Shown: positions 34,668 to 44,584, numbered from the stretch's first letter. The stretch: 64,000 bases of DNA from Hyphomicrobiales bacterium (GCA_900472605.1 UCJD01000037.1:1-64000); one strand, 5' to 3'. Program-made: numbers and translations. Notes: generated by a model not told the origin, from the sequence alone.

Positions 34668-37600
34668 CGAAACGGCCTTGCCTGAGGGCGACGACCCACA
34701 CGACTGGACCAGCTGGACGACGGTGCAGCAATCGATCGCATCCGATCCGCGCCGATCGGCCTGGGTTTCGGCCAACGCCGGGTCCGGCAAGACACATGTT
34801 CTGACGCAGCGCGTCATCCGGCTGCTGCTCTCCGGCGCCCGGCCATCCGCTATCCTGTGTCTGACCTATACGAAGGCTGCCGCCTCCGAAATGTCGAACC
34901 GCGTGTTCGATCGCCTGGCCGAGTGGGCCGTGCTGCCGGATGAAGAGCTCAGCCGGCGCATAGCTCAGATCGAGGGGACGCCACCTGACTTTCTCAAGCT
35001 GGCGGAGGCCCGCCGGCTTTTCGCCAAGGCGCTGGAGACGCCCGGCGGGCTGAAGATCCAGACCATTCACGCCTTCTGCGAAGCGCTGCTGCATCAGTTT
35101 CCGCTGGAGGCGAACGTCGCTGGGCACTTTTCCGTCCTCGACGACCGCGCAGCCGCGACACTGCTTGCCGACGCGCGCCGATCATTGCTGACGGCAACGA
35201 CCCCCGAGGAAGACATGGCGCTCGCAGACGCCTTCTCCTATGTTCTCAACCTTGGCGACGAATCCGGCCTGGAAACGCTGCTCGGTGAAATCGTCGCCAA
35301 CCGCAATGCGATCAAGGCATTCACCCAGGCCGCCGACCAGAATGGCGGCCTCGACAATGTCTTGCGGGCGGAGCTCGGTCTTTCCGAAGGTGATACGGAG
35401 CTTGCAATCGCCGGGCAATACTGGCCGTTGCCCGGTTTGGCCGGCGGTACGCTTAGTCTCTATCTTGAGCTCGCCGACCTCAAAGGCGGCGCCAAGGCGC
35501 AAGAAGTGGCTTCCGCGCTGAAGAGCGTGGTGCGGGAAACGGATGCCCTTCGCCGGATTCCAACGCTGGAAAAGATCTTTCTCACAGCGAAGGGCGAGCC
35601 GAAGACAGACGGGCAGTTCTTCGTGAAGGCAATGCTCGCGCAGGCGCCAGAGCTTGCCGATGCCATTGCCGCGGCGCGGGCGCATGTGGTGTCCTGCCGG
35701 GACCGACTGAAGATCGTACGCATGTTCGACGCCACCCGCGCTGCCCTTGTTCTCGCCGACAGGCTCAATCGCGACTACGACGACCTCAAGAAGCAGCGAA
35801 GCCAGCTCGACTTCGAGGATCTGATCACCCGCACTGCCGATCTTCTGAACAAGAGTGATGTCGGGCCGTGGATCCACTACAAGCTGGATCAGGGAATCGA
35901 TCACATTCTCGTCGACGAGGCGCAGGATACCAGTCCGATCCAGTGGAGCGTAATCCAATCGCTGGCGGAGGATTTCTTCTCCGGCGAAAGCGCGCGCGAC
36001 GTGGTGCGCACGCTGTTTGCCGTCGGTGACGAGAAGCAATCGATCTATTCGTTTCAAGGCGCGCGGCCCGAGCGCTTCTCGGAGGAAAGCCGGCGCACGC
36101 GGCAGCGCGTTTCGCAGAGCGGTCGGGATTTCTCCTCGGTCCGATTGCCGCTTTCGTTCCGATCCACCTCCGACGTGCTTGCCGCCGTCGACCATATCTT
36201 CACGCCATCAGACAATGCGCGCGGGCTGAGCGCTACTGGCGAGCCGGTGGTGCATCGCTCCAATCGTATCGGCCACCCCGGAGCCGTCGACCTCTGGGAG
36301 ATGATCGCACCTGAAGTCGCGATCAAGGACGAGGACTGGACGGCGCCATTCGACGCGACGCCGGAAAGCGCGCCTGCCGCCATTCTGGCGCGACGCATGG
36401 CGCATACGATCGACATGATGGTCGGCAAGAAGACGATCATCGAGAAGGGCAAGGAACGGCTGATCGAGGCCGGCGATATTCTTGTCCTCGTGCGCAAGCG
36501 CGATGCCTTCGTCAACGCGTTGACGCGCGCTCTGAAGCGGCGCGGCAATATTCCGGTTGCGGGCGCCGACCGGTTGCGGCTCACCAGCCATATTGCGATC
36601 CAGGACCTGGTCGCGCTCGGCCGCTTTCTGCTTCTGCCGGAAGACGACCTATCGCTGGCCGCGCTGATGAAGAGCCCGCTCTTCGATCTCAACGAAGACG
36701 ACATCTTCGCGGTGGCGGCGCTGCGTGGCGACGGCCAAAGCGTGTGGGCGCATCTTCAAGCCTATGCGGCGGATGGCAACGAGCGCCTTGGCCCCATCGT
36801 CAAGCGGCTGCAGCTGTTCCTCGAAGAATCGAAGAGCCTTTCGGTTCACGATTTCTACGCCCGGGTGCTGGGCGTTCATGGCGGTCGGCGGCAGTTTCTG
36901 GCGCGGCTCGGGACCGAGGCGAGCGACATTCTGGACGAGTTCCTCACCTTCACGCTAGACCACGAGACGGCGGCGCTGCCCGGCCTGCAGTCCTTCATCT
37001 CGACGCTTGAGCTGGAGGCTCCGGTCGTCAAGCGCGAGCAGGACAAGGGTCGCAACGAAGTCCGGATCATGACCGTGCACGCTTCGAAAGGGCTTGAGGC
37101 ACCGATCGTGTTTCTGGTGGATGGCGGTTCCAAGGCATTCACGCATTCGCATATGCCGAAACTGCGGCTGCTGGAGCAGAGCGGCGAGCGGCCGCCGTTG
37201 CCGGTCTGGGTGCCGCTTAGCGATCTCAGCAATTCGCTGACACAGGCCGATGCCGCGCGTATCCAGGTGCTGGCGGAAGAGGAGTATCGCCGGCTTCTCT
37301 ATGTGGCGATGACGCGCGCGGCCGATCAATTAATTGTCTGCGGCTACAGGGGCGTGCGGCTCAACACCGACACGTGGCATGCAATGATTTCCGCAGCGAT
37401 GGACGACAGCCATCCGAATGTGGCCGCCACCACCTTCTCCGGGCCGGACGGTGACTGGCAGGGTGTGGAATGGCGCGTGCCGACAATGGAACGCATGTTC
37501 GAGCGCGCCGACCAGGTCGAGCAGGCCGCGGCCCGCGATGCCTTGCCGTTCGACCTCAATCGCCCGCTGCCGGCGCAGAAGAAGCTCCCTCGCCCGCTCA

Positions 37601-38211
37601 GCCCTTCCGGCGCCGGAACGATCATCGACGAGGATGCCGGCAACCTTCTGGTGGCCTCGCCGCTGTTTACCGACAAGCCGAAATCCGACCGAGCGCTGCA
37701 GAAAGGCCGGCTTCTGCACCGAATGCTGCAGACCTTGCCCGAGATACCGCTGGCGGAGCGCGCGGACGCGTCCAGACGGTATGCCGAGCGCGCCGCCCGT
37801 TTCTGGCCCCAAGACGAGCGCGACAGGCTGATCGATTCGGTTCTGAAACTATTGGACTCACCGGATCTACAACCGGTGTTCAAGGCCCATGCGCAGGCCG
37901 AAGTGTCGATCATGGGGACGCTCACGCTCGACGGGCGCGACTACGCGGTTTCCGGTCGTGTCGACAGGCTGGCGGTGCTCGACGACCGGGTGGTGATCCT
38001 CGATTACAAGACCAATCGCGTGCCGCCGGAGACGGCAGCGGCCATTCCCTTCGCGCATCGGGCGCAGCTTGCGATCTACCAGACGATCATGGCGCCGCTC
38101 TATCCCGGCAAGCGGATCGACTGCGTGCTGGTCTATACCGAGAGCGGCTCCGTGCACACGCTGACGCCTGAGGCCATGGCATTGGCGCTTGCACAGCTCA
38201 AAACAAAGTGA
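34657..38211 (+). CDS. addA: Double-strand break repair helicase-nuclease AddA
   Basis: About 1184 residues, a UvrD/RecB-type helicase fused to a nuclease. Motif I is VSANAGSGKTHVL, motif II LVDEAQDTSPIQW, motif III GDEKQSIYSFQGA, and motif VI RLLYVAMTRAADQLI. The nuclease motif is VVILDYKTNR near the C-terminus. It replaces RecBCD in resecting double-strand breaks and loading RecA. Start codons at 34645, 34657 and 34660 are all inside addB; 34657 has GAGG at good spacing. Confidence 0.96.
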   Translation: MMSDETALPEGDDPHDWTSWTTVQQSIASDPRRSAWVSANAGSGKTHVLTQRVIRLLLSGARPSAILCLTYTKAAASEMSNRVFDRLAEWAVLPDEELSRRIAQIEGTPPDFLKLAEARRLFAKALETPGGLKIQTIHAFCEALLHQFPLEANVAGHFSVLDDRAAATLLADARRSLLTATTPEEDMALADAFSYVLNLGDESGLETLLGEIVANRNAIKAFTQAADQNGGLDNVLRAELGLSEGDTELAIAGQYWPLPGLAGGTLSLYLELADLKGGAKAQEVASALKSVVRETDALRRIPTLEKIFLTAKGEPKTDGQFFVKAMLAQAPELADAIAAARAHVVSCRDRLKIVRMFDATRAALVLADRLNRDYDDLKKQRSQLDFEDLITRTADLLNKSDVGPWIHYKLDQGIDHILVDEAQDTSPIQWSVIQSLAEDFFSGESARDVVRTLFAVGDEKQSIYSFQGARPERFSEESRRTRQRVSQSGRDFSSVRLPLSFRSTSDVLAAVDHIFTPSDNARGLSATGEPVVHRSNRIGHPGAVDLWEMIAPEVAIKDEDWTAPFDATPESAPAAILARRMAHTIDMMVGKKTIIEKGKERLIEAGDILVLVRKRDAFVNALTRALKRRGNIPVAGADRLRLTSHIAIQDLVALGRFLLLPEDDLSLAALMKSPLFDLNEDDIFAVAALRGDGQSVWAHLQAYAADGNERLGPIVKRLQLFLEESKSLSVHDFYARVLGVHGGRRQFLARLGTEASDILDEFLTFTLDHETAALPGLQSFISTLELEAPVVKREQDKGRNEVRIMTVHASKGLEAPIVFLVDGGSKAFTHSHMPKLRLLEQSGERPPLPVWVPLSDLSNSLTQADAARIQVLAEEEYRRLLYVAMTRAADQLIVCGYRGVRLNTDTWHAMISAAMDDSHPNVAATTFSGPDGDWQGVEWRVPTMERMFERADQVEQAAARDALPFDLNRPLPAQKKLPRPLSPSGAGTIIDEDAGNLLVASPLFTDKPKSDRALQKGRLLHRMLQTLPEIPLAERADASRRYAERAARFWPQDERDRLIDSVLKLLDSPDLQPVFKAHAQAEVSIMGTLTLDGRDYAVSGRVDRLAVLDDRVVILDYKTNRVPPETAAAIPFAHRAQLAIYQTIMAPLYPGKRIDCVLVYTESGSVHTLTPEAMALALAQLKTK

Positions 38212-38285
38212 AATACCGGTCATTGAAATCCCGCCGGCGCACCATCACATGTGCTTCAACAGGAATCCTTTAAAGGAGCGGCCTT

Positions 38286-38606
38286 ATGGCTACCGTGAAA
38301 GTCGATATCAATAATTTCCAGGCTGAAGTTCTGGAATCCGCAGAACCCGTCGTTGTCGATTTCTGGGCTGAATGGTGCGGCCCGTGCAAGATGATCGCCC
38401 CGAGCCTCGAAGAACTCGCCGTCGAGTTCCAGGGCAAGGTGAAGGTTGCCAAGCTCAACATCGACGAAAATCCTGAGCTGGCCGCCCAGTTCGGCGTACG
38501 CTCGATCCCGACACTTGCCATGTTCAAGGCCGGCGAAGTGGCCGACATCAAGGTTGGCGCTGCTCCGAAGACCGCTCTTTCGAGCTGGATCTCCAGCGCT
38601 GCCTGA
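38286..38606 (+). CDS. trxA: Thioredoxin 1
   Basis: A 106-residue classical thioredoxin with the redox pair Cys31/Cys34 in WCGPCK and the cis-Pro in RSIPTLAMF. A strong AAGGAG ribosome site precedes it. It lies 74 bp after addA, so may have its own promoter, and ends in a strong terminator. Confidence 0.97.
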   Translation: MATVKVDINNFQAEVLESAEPVVVDFWAEWCGPCKMIAPSLEELAVEFQGKVKVAKLNIDENPELAAQFGVRSIPTLAMFKAGEVADIKVGAAPKTALSSWISSAA

Positions 38607-38624
38607 TTTTTCAGGACAACAGAA

Positions 38625-38658
38625 TGAAAAAAGCCCGGCATCGACCGGGCTTTTTTCA
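38625..38658. terminator. Bidirectional terminator between trxA and folC
   Basis: A perfect 14-bp stem (TGAAAAAAGCCCGG and its complement) with six T after either arm, placed between convergent trxA and folC. Confidence 0.93.
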
Positions 38659-38684
38659 TTTCAGCTTCCCATTTGGTCAGCTTC

Positions 38685-40037
38685 TTACTTGGGCGGTGTG
38701 CCGTTGTCGGCAAGCACGTCGCCAACAAGATAGAGCGATCCGCCGATCAGGATGCGTGGCGGCTGCTCCCTTTCGAAGGCGGTGTCGCGGATCGCTTCGA
38801 GGGCATCGCTTACCGTAGACATCGGTTCAGCGACCAGGCCGGCGTCATAGGCGGCGTTGGCAAGTATAACCGGATCGATCATCGCGTCGCTGCCGCGAAT
38901 GGGCACGCAATAGACCTTCTCCGCCAAGCCCTTGAAGGCATTGAAATAGCCGATCGGGTCCTTGGTGTTGATCATGCCGATGATCAAAAACAGCGGGCGC
39001 GGGTGCTTTTCCTCGAAATTGGCCATGGCTTCGGCGATAACTTCACCGGCACCAGGATTATGGCCGCCATCGACCCAGATCTCCGCGCCTGAGGGGGCGC
39101 TGGCCATCAGGTTGCCGTCGCTCAGCTTCTGCAGGCGACCCGGCCATTCGACAGAGGCCATCGCCTTTTCCATCATCGCTTCGGTGACGGTGAAGCCGGC
39201 CGCCTTGACGGCACGGATGGCGGCGGCGGCATTGGCATACTGGTGGCGGCCGGGAAGCCGAGGCAACGGAAGATCGGCGAGGCCGAATTCATCCTGATAG
39301 ACCAGCCGGCCATATTCCTCATGCGCCATGAAATCCTGGCCGAAGGCGGCTGTCGGGCAACCGAGGCGCTCGGCAGTGGAGATCAGCACCTCGAGTGCGG
39401 CGTCATATTCCTGCTTGCCGATGACGACGGGGCATTTGCGCTTCATGATGCCGGCCTTTTCGGCGGCGATCAGCTCGACGCTGTCGCCGAGATAGGGCTG
39501 GTGATCGAGCGAGATCGGCATGATGACCGAGACCGCCGGATCGGTAATGACGTTGGTGGCATCGAAACGGCCGCCAAGGCCGACCTCGATGATCGCCGCA
39601 TCGGCCGGATGCTCCGAGAACAGGATGAAGGTGACCGCCGTCAGGATTTCGAAGACCGTAATCTTCTGGCCGGCATTGGCGGCGGCCACACGGCGCAGCG
39701 CATCGGCAAAGACAGCGTCATCGACCAGCTTGCCGCGCCCGCCCTCGACGCCGATGCGATAGCGCTCGTGCCAATTGACGAGATGCGGCGAGGTGTGGAC
39801 GTGGGCGCTGTAGCCGCCGGCCTCCAGCAGAGCACGGCAGAACGCCGTGACGGAGCCCTTTCCGTTGGTTCCCGCCACATGGATGACGGGTGGGAGCTTC
39901 TTCTGCGGATCGCCGAGAACGGCAAGTAGGCGGGTGATGCGATCCAGCGACAGATCGAAGCCCTTGGGATGCAATCCCATGAGCTTGTCGATTTCCTGCG
40001 CTGCCTCGCTTACCGCGGTCTGACCCCTGGGTATCAT
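38685..40037 (-). CDS. folC: Bifunctional folylpolyglutamate / dihydrofolate synthase
   Basis: A 450-residue Mur-ligase-type enzyme that adds glutamate to folates. The P-loop is HVAGTNGKGSVTAF, with TSPHLVNWHERYRIG, EVGLGGRFDATNV and the Mur-ligase DGGHNPGA downstream. It closes the run trpF-trpB-trpA-accD-folC; accD ends 27 bp upstream. The accD-folC pairing is widespread in proteobacteria. Confidence 0.96.
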   Translation of the reverse strand: MIPRGQTAVSEAAQEIDKLMGLHPKGFDLSLDRITRLLAVLGDPQKKLPPVIHVAGTNGKGSVTAFCRALLEAGGYSAHVHTSPHLVNWHERYRIGVEGGRGKLVDDAVFADALRRVAAANAGQKITVFEILTAVTFILFSEHPADAAIIEVGLGGRFDATNVITDPAVSVIMPISLDHQPYLGDSVELIAAEKAGIMKRKCPVVIGKQEYDAALEVLISTAERLGCPTAAFGQDFMAHEEYGRLVYQDEFGLADLPLPRLPGRHQYANAAAAIRAVKAAGFTVTEAMMEKAMASVEWPGRLQKLSDGNLMASAPSGAEIWVDGGHNPGAGEVIAEAMANFEEKHPRPLFLIIGMINTKDPIGYFNAFKGLAEKVYCVPIRGSDAMIDPVILANAAYDAGLVAEPMSTVSDALEAIRDTAFEREQPPRILIGGSLYLVGDVLADNGTPPK

Positions 40038-40064
40038 CGCTCAACCCGCCTGTGATGTTTGCGG

Positions 40065-40967
40065 TCAGGCGCTTGCGGCGATCGCAAGCGTGCCGGTGTT
40101 TTCGTTGGCAACGGCAGCCGGCTTCTTCGTCAGGATCTTCAGGACACGCGCGAGCGTATCGGGAATGTCGTGACGCTTGACGACCATATCGACCATGCCG
40201 TGCTCGAGCAGGTATTCCGAGGTCTGGAATCCCTCAGGCAGCTTTTCGCGGATGGTCTGTTCGATGACGCGCTTGCCGGCGAAGCAGATTTCGGCACCCG
40301 GTTCGGCCATGTGGATATCGCCCAGCATGGCGTAGGAGGCGGTGACGCCACCGGTCGTCGGGTTGGTGAGAACCACGATATAGGGCTGGCCGGCTTCCTT
40401 CAGCATGTCGACGGCAACGGTGGTGCGCGGCAGCTGCATCAGCGACAGGATGCCTTCCTGCATGCGGGCACCGCCCGATGCCGGGAACATGACCAGCGGG
40501 CACTTTTCGGCGATGGCGCGCTCGAATGCCTTGATGATCGCTTCACCGGCGGCAATGCCGAGCGAGCCGCCCATGAAATTGAACTCGTGCACGACGGCGA
40601 CGAGCTTCAGGCCACGAACCTTGCCGAGACCGGCAACGATCGTGTCTTCCTGATCCGTCTTGATGCGGCTGTCGCGCAGGCGATCGGTGTATTTCTTGGA
40701 ATCGCGGAACTTCAGCGGGTCCTGGGCGACCTTGGGCTGCACGAAGGCCTCGTAGGCACCGTCATCGAAGAGATCGGCCAGACGCGCCTTGGCCGGCATC
40801 TTCATATGATAGCCGGAGGCCGGAATGACCCACTTGTTGTCTTCGAGATCCTTATGGAAGACCATTTCGCCCGTTTCCGGGCACTTGATCCAGAGGTTCT
40901 CCGGCACTTCGCGGCGGCCCAGCATGGAATTGATGCGGGGGCGAACGTAGTTGGTGATCCAGTTCAA
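40065..40967 (-). CDS. accD: Acetyl-CoA carboxylase carboxyltransferase subunit beta
   Basis: A 300-residue beta subunit of the carboxyltransferase that transfers carboxyl from biotin to acetyl-CoA. The start codon is TTG, eight bases after AGGAG. The carboxyltransferase core (MVFPASGGARMQEG, LTNPTTGGVTASYAMLGD, FAGKRVIEQT) is intact. In the N-terminal zinc-ribbon region only Cys29 of the usual CxxC...CxxC remains; the other three positions read Thr32, Ile48 and Ser51. The segment otherwise aligns well (LWIKCPETGEMVFHKDLE). It needs AccA, which is not in the window. Confidence 0.96.
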   Translation of the reverse strand: MNWITNYVRPRINSMLGRREVPENLWIKCPETGEMVFHKDLEDNKWVIPASGYHMKMPAKARLADLFDDGAYEAFVQPKVAQDPLKFRDSKKYTDRLRDSRIKTDQEDTIVAGLGKVRGLKLVAVVHEFNFMGGSLGIAAGEAIIKAFERAIAEKCPLVMFPASGGARMQEGILSLMQLPRTTVAVDMLKEAGQPYIVVLTNPTTGGVTASYAMLGDIHMAEPGAEICFAGKRVIEQTIREKLPEGFQTSEYLLEHGMVDMVVKRHDIPDTLARVLKILTKKPAAVANENTGTLAIAASA

Positions 40968-41006
40968 GTCGAAAACTCCTGATTAACTCTTGCCAATGTG
41001 GGGAAA

Positions 41007-41846
41007 CTATTCGGCAGCAACAAGGCGCGCCGAACGTGTTCCCGATGACAGCCCGCGAACGAGCGTTGCGACAGCCTGTACGGTATCGGCAGTCGCCTTC
41101 CCGTCCTTGGTCAGGCTGAGCGCGACCTGATTGACGATTGCTGTGCCGACGACGACGCCGTCAGCCGAGGCACCGATAACTTTTGCATGATCCGCCGTCT
41201 TGACGCCGAAGCCGACGCAGACGGGAAGATCGGTGTGGTTCTTGATGCGCGACACGGCGCCGGCAACCAGCGAAGTGTCCGGCAGGGCCGAGCCGGTGAT
41301 GCCGTTCATCGAGACATAATAGACGAAGCCGGAGGTGTTCTTGAGAACGGCCGGCAGGCGCTTGTCATCGGTGGTGGGCGTCGCCAGGCGGATGAAGTTG
41401 ATGCCCTTGCGCAGTGCCGGGATACAGAGTTCGTCGTCCATCTCGGGCGGCAAGTCGACGACGATCAGGCCATCGATGCCGGCTGCCAGCGCATCGTCGA
41501 GGAACTGCTCGACGCCGTGGACGTAGATCGGATTGTAATAACCCATCAGGACGATCGGCGTGTCATCGTCGGCCTTGCGGAAGTCGGCTGCGAGTTGCAA
41601 CGTCTTCTTCAACGTCTGGCCGGCCTTCAGCGCGCGCTGGCCAGCGAGCTGGATCGTCGGGCCATCGGCCATCGGATCGGAAAAGGGCATGCCGAGCTCG
41701 ATGACGTCGGAGCCGGCTTCCGGCAGCGCCTTCATGATGCCGAGCGAGGTCTCATAATCGGGATCGCCACCCATGAAATAGGTGACCAGCGCCGGGCGGC
41801 CTTCTGCCTTCAGAGCGGCAAAGCGTTTGTCCATACGTGCGGTCAT
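41007..41846 (-). CDS. trpA: Tryptophan synthase alpha chain
   Basis: A 279-residue TIM barrel that cleaves indole-3-glycerol phosphate. The catalytic Glu is in VIELGMPFSDPMADGP and the second acid in GLIVVDLPPE; the phosphate site is GFGVKTADHA. It lies three bases after trpB and channels indole to it. Confidence 0.97.
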   Translation of the reverse strand: MTARMDKRFAALKAEGRPALVTYFMGGDPDYETSLGIMKALPEAGSDVIELGMPFSDPMADGPTIQLAGQRALKAGQTLKKTLQLAADFRKADDDTPIVLMGYYNPIYVHGVEQFLDDALAAGIDGLIVVDLPPEMDDELCIPALRKGINFIRLATPTTDDKRLPAVLKNTSGFVYYVSMNGITGSALPDTSLVAGAVSRIKNHTDLPVCVGFGVKTADHAKVIGASADGVVVGTAIVNQVALSLTKDGKATADTVQAVATLVRGLSSGTRSARLVAAE

Positions 41847-41849
41847 GAC

Positions 41850-43070
41850 TTAAGCACCCATTCCCAGAATCTTGCCGACGGTGAAGATGTCCTTGTCGCC
41901 GCGGCCGGAGAGGTTCATCAGGATGATCTCGTCCTTGCCCATTTTCGGCGCGCGCTTGATGACTTCGGCCAGCGCATGCGAGGGCTCAAGCGCCGGGATG
42001 ATGCCTTCAAGGCGCGTCAGCGTCTGGAAGGCTTCGAGCGCCTCGTGGTCCATGATCGGCACATATTCGACGCGGCCGACATCGTTCAGATAGGAATGCT
42101 CTGGGCCGATGCCGGGGTAATCAAGACCGGCCGAGATCGAGTGGCCTTCCTTGATCTGGCCGTCGCTATCCTGCAGCAGATAAGTGCGGTTGCCGTGGAG
42201 CACGCCCGGCGAACCGGCGGTGATCGACGCACAGTGCTCGTCACCCTGCAGGCCCTTGCCACCGGCTTCTACGCCGACGATCTTGACGCTGGCGTCATCG
42301 AGGAACGAATGGAAGATGCCGATCGCGTTCGAGCCGCCACCGACGGCGGCAACGACGAGATCAGGCAGACGGCCTTCGGCCTCCAGCATCTGTTCCTTGG
42401 CTTCCGCGCCGATGACGGCCTGGAAATCGCGGACCATCTCCGGATAGGGATGCGGGCCGGCGGCTGTGCCGATCAAATAATAGGTGTCGTCGACATTGGT
42501 GACCCAATCCCGAAGAGCTTCGTTCATCGCATCCTTAAGCGTGCCGTGGCCGGCCGTGACCGGCTTTACTTCGGCACCCAGGAGCTTCATGCGGAAGACG
42601 TTCGGCGCCTGACGCTCGACGTCGGTGGCGCCCATGTAGACCACACAGGGAAGGCCGAAGCGGGCCGCGACGGTTGCCGAGGCTACGCCGTGCTGGCCGG
42701 CGCCGGTTTCAGCGATGATGCGGGTCTTGCCCATGCGCTTGGCAAGCAGGATCTGGCCGATGCAGTTGTTGATCTTGTGCGAACCAGTGTGGTTCAGCTC
42801 TTCGCGCTTGAAGTAAATCTTGGCGCCACCGAGCTCAGCCGTCAGGCGTTCGGCGAAGTAGAGCGGGCTCGGGCGGCCGATGTAATGTGTACCGAGATGC
42901 TTCAACTCCGCCTGGAATTCCGGATCGGTCTTTGCCTTGTCCCATTCTTCCTGGAGTTCCAGGATCAACGGCATCAGCGTTTCGGCGACGAAGCGGCCGC
43001 CGTAAATGCCGAAGCGGCCGTCCTCATCGGGGCCGGAACGGAATGAATTGGGTTTTGGGGTCTCGTTCAC
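41850..43070 (-). CDS. trpB: Tryptophan synthase beta chain
   Basis: A 406-residue PLP enzyme. The Schiff-base lysine is in HTGSHKINNC and the PLP phosphate loop is VGGGSNAIG. The GTG at 43070 gives the usual rhizobial N-terminus (MNETPKPNSF) and sits six bases from GGGAG; a TTG at 43076 is the alternative. The trpF stop lies two bases before that GTG, so the two are translationally coupled. Confidence 0.97.
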   Translation of the reverse strand: MNETPKPNSFRSGPDEDGRFGIYGGRFVAETLMPLILELQEEWDKAKTDPEFQAELKHLGTHYIGRPSPLYFAERLTAELGGAKIYFKREELNHTGSHKINNCIGQILLAKRMGKTRIIAETGAGQHGVASATVAARFGLPCVVYMGATDVERQAPNVFRMKLLGAEVKPVTAGHGTLKDAMNEALRDWVTNVDDTYYLIGTAAGPHPYPEMVRDFQAVIGAEAKEQMLEAEGRLPDLVVAAVGGGSNAIGIFHSFLDDASVKIVGVEAGGKGLQGDEHCASITAGSPGVLHGNRTYLLQDSDGQIKEGHSISAGLDYPGIGPEHSYLNDVGRVEYVPIMDHEALEAFQTLTRLEGIIPALEPSHALAEVIKRAPKMGKDEIILMNLSGRGDKDIFTVGKILGMGA

Positions 43071-43072
43071 TA

Positions 43073-43741
43073 TCAACTCCCTGAGGCGATTTCAGGCCGG
43101 CAAGCCTGCTCGACCGCATCGAAAAACTCATCAATCAGTGCGACGCTTTTCACGCCGGGCGCGCTTTCCAGGCCCGAGGACGCATCGAGCCCCGGCGCCT
43201 TGGTGATCGCAAGGGCTTCAGCGATGTTGTCCTTGTTCAGGCCACCGGAAAGCATGTAATCCACGGTGCCGTCAAGCCAGCTGAGCAACGTCCAATCGAA
43301 GGACACGCCGTTGCCACCGGGCAATTCCGATCCCTTCGGCGGCTTCGCATCGAAGAGGAAACGATCGGCAATACCGATATAGGCCTCGACGCGCTTCAGA
43401 TCATCGGCCGTGCGGACCGAAAACGCCTTCATGACAGGCAGACCGTACACGGCCTTTATGGTCAAAACGCGCTCGGGGCTCTCATCGCCGTGAAGTTGAA
43501 GAATATCCGGCCTCAGTGTGGCAACGATTTCGTCCAGATCATCATTGGCCGGATTGACGACAACGGCAACGATCTTGGCGCGGCCACGCACCCGATCGGC
43601 CAATCTGGCGGCATCATCGGGCTCTATATAGCGCGGGCTCTTTTCGAAGAAGATGAAGCCGATATGCGTCGCGCCCCGCGCCACCGCGCGATCGATCGCC
43701 TCGGCCGTCTTCAGGCCGCAGATTTTGATATCCGGTTTCAT
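43073..43741 (-). CDS. trpF: Phosphoribosylanthranilate isomerase
   Basis: A 222-residue barrel isomerase for the third tryptophan step. The catalytic Cys is in IKICGLKT near the start and the Asp near the C-terminus in GLDASSGLES. The ATG at 43741 gives the family start (MKPDIKICG); an upstream in-frame start at 43792 adds an odd N-terminus. The ribosome site is weak. The gene heads trpF-trpB-trpA-accD-folC; other trp genes are elsewhere. Confidence 0.95.
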   Translation of the reverse strand: MKPDIKICGLKTAEAIDRAVARGATHIGFIFFEKSPRYIEPDDAARLADRVRGRAKIVAVVVNPANDDLDEIVATLRPDILQLHGDESPERVLTIKAVYGLPVMKAFSVRTADDLKRVEAYIGIADRFLFDAKPPKGSELPGGNGVSFDWTLLSWLDGTVDYMLSGGLNKDNIAEALAITKAPGLDASSGLESAPGVKSVALIDEFFDAVEQACRPEIASGS

Positions 43742-43816
43742 GGCAGCGAAGTGACACGAAAAACGTTGTGAGTCGAGCCAATTTGCGACCACGGCTGTAT
43801 TTTGAGCGCTTATGCC

Positions 43817-44584
43817 TCAGTCGAAATCAATGGCATGCAGCAAGCTGCCATGCCGCTTCAGCCAGGCTTTCGACGCATCCATATCCGGGCAAAGCTTCTT
43901 GCACAGCGCCCAGAAGTGGGGACCGTGATTCATCTCCTTGAGATGGGCGACCTCATGGGCGGCGAGATAATCGACAACGGAGGGCGGCGCCATGATGATG
44001 CGCCAGGAGAAGCTGAGGTTTCCCTCGGCCGAACAGGAGCCCCAGCGGCTGCGCGTATCCTTCATCGAGATCGACTTGATCGGCGCCCGGATCGACTGCG
44101 CATGGAACCTTGCGAGCCGCTCGAGATCGGCCCGTGCTTCCTTCTTCAGGAATGTCGCGATGCGACGGCCGAGATGCTCCGGCATGCCGCTCACGTGTAG
44201 AACCGGCTTGCCATCGACGACCGCCGCTTCGGTTAGTCCGCGCAGGCTGCCCGTATGCTGGATGCGATGGGACACGCCGCGAAACAGGATCGTGCCGCCA
44301 TCGTGAAGGCCGGTATCGGTCGAGAATTTCGCGAGCTTGGTCATGAGCCAGCCCTGGTGACGGTCGAGGAAGGCATCGACATCGCGTCGCGCCAAGCCGC
44401 TCGGGATCGTCATCTTCAGGGCGCGGCCGCCTGGCTCGATGCGCAGCGTGATGCGGGTTGCGCGCTCGTGCTGCTTGATCGTCAGCGGCATCAGCCGTCC
44501 AGCAATGTCGAGCGTACGGATCTCCGGCGGAGCCGGTTTGCGGACACTGCGTCGTGGCTTGGACAAGAGCGGAAACATCGGCAT
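43817..44584 (-). CDS. YgjP-type metal-dependent hydrolase (DUF45/WLM-like)
   Basis: A 255-residue cytoplasmic protein. The zinc-protease signature AAHEVAHLKEMNHGPHFW lies near residue 207, preceded by TRSRWGSCSAEGNLSFSW, a segment typical of the YgjP family. The physiological substrate is unknown. Two possible ATGs (44584, 44578) differ by two residues. It is 75 bp upstream of trpF. Confidence 0.88.
   Translation of the reverse strand: MPMFPLLSKPRRSVRKPAPPEIRTLDIAGRLMPLTIKQHERATRITLRIEPGGRALKMTIPSGLARRDVDAFLDRHQGWLMTKLAKFSTDTGLHDGGTILFRGVSHRIQHTGSLRGLTEAAVVDGKPVLHVSGMPEHLGRRIATFLKKEARADLERLARFHAQSIRAPIKSISMKDTRSRWGSCSAEGNLSFSWRIIMAPPSVVDYLAAHEVAHLKEMNHGPHFWALCKKLCPDMDASKAWLKRHGSLLHAIDFD

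Noticed and set aside
41187..43046. 619-codon plus-strand frame opposite trpA and trpB
   Set aside because: Shadow of two conserved enzymes; the translation resembles no protein family.
44188..44202. CACGTG sequence resembling parS inside the YgjP gene
   Set aside because: The flanks (CTCACGTGTAG) break the palindrome beyond the central six bases.
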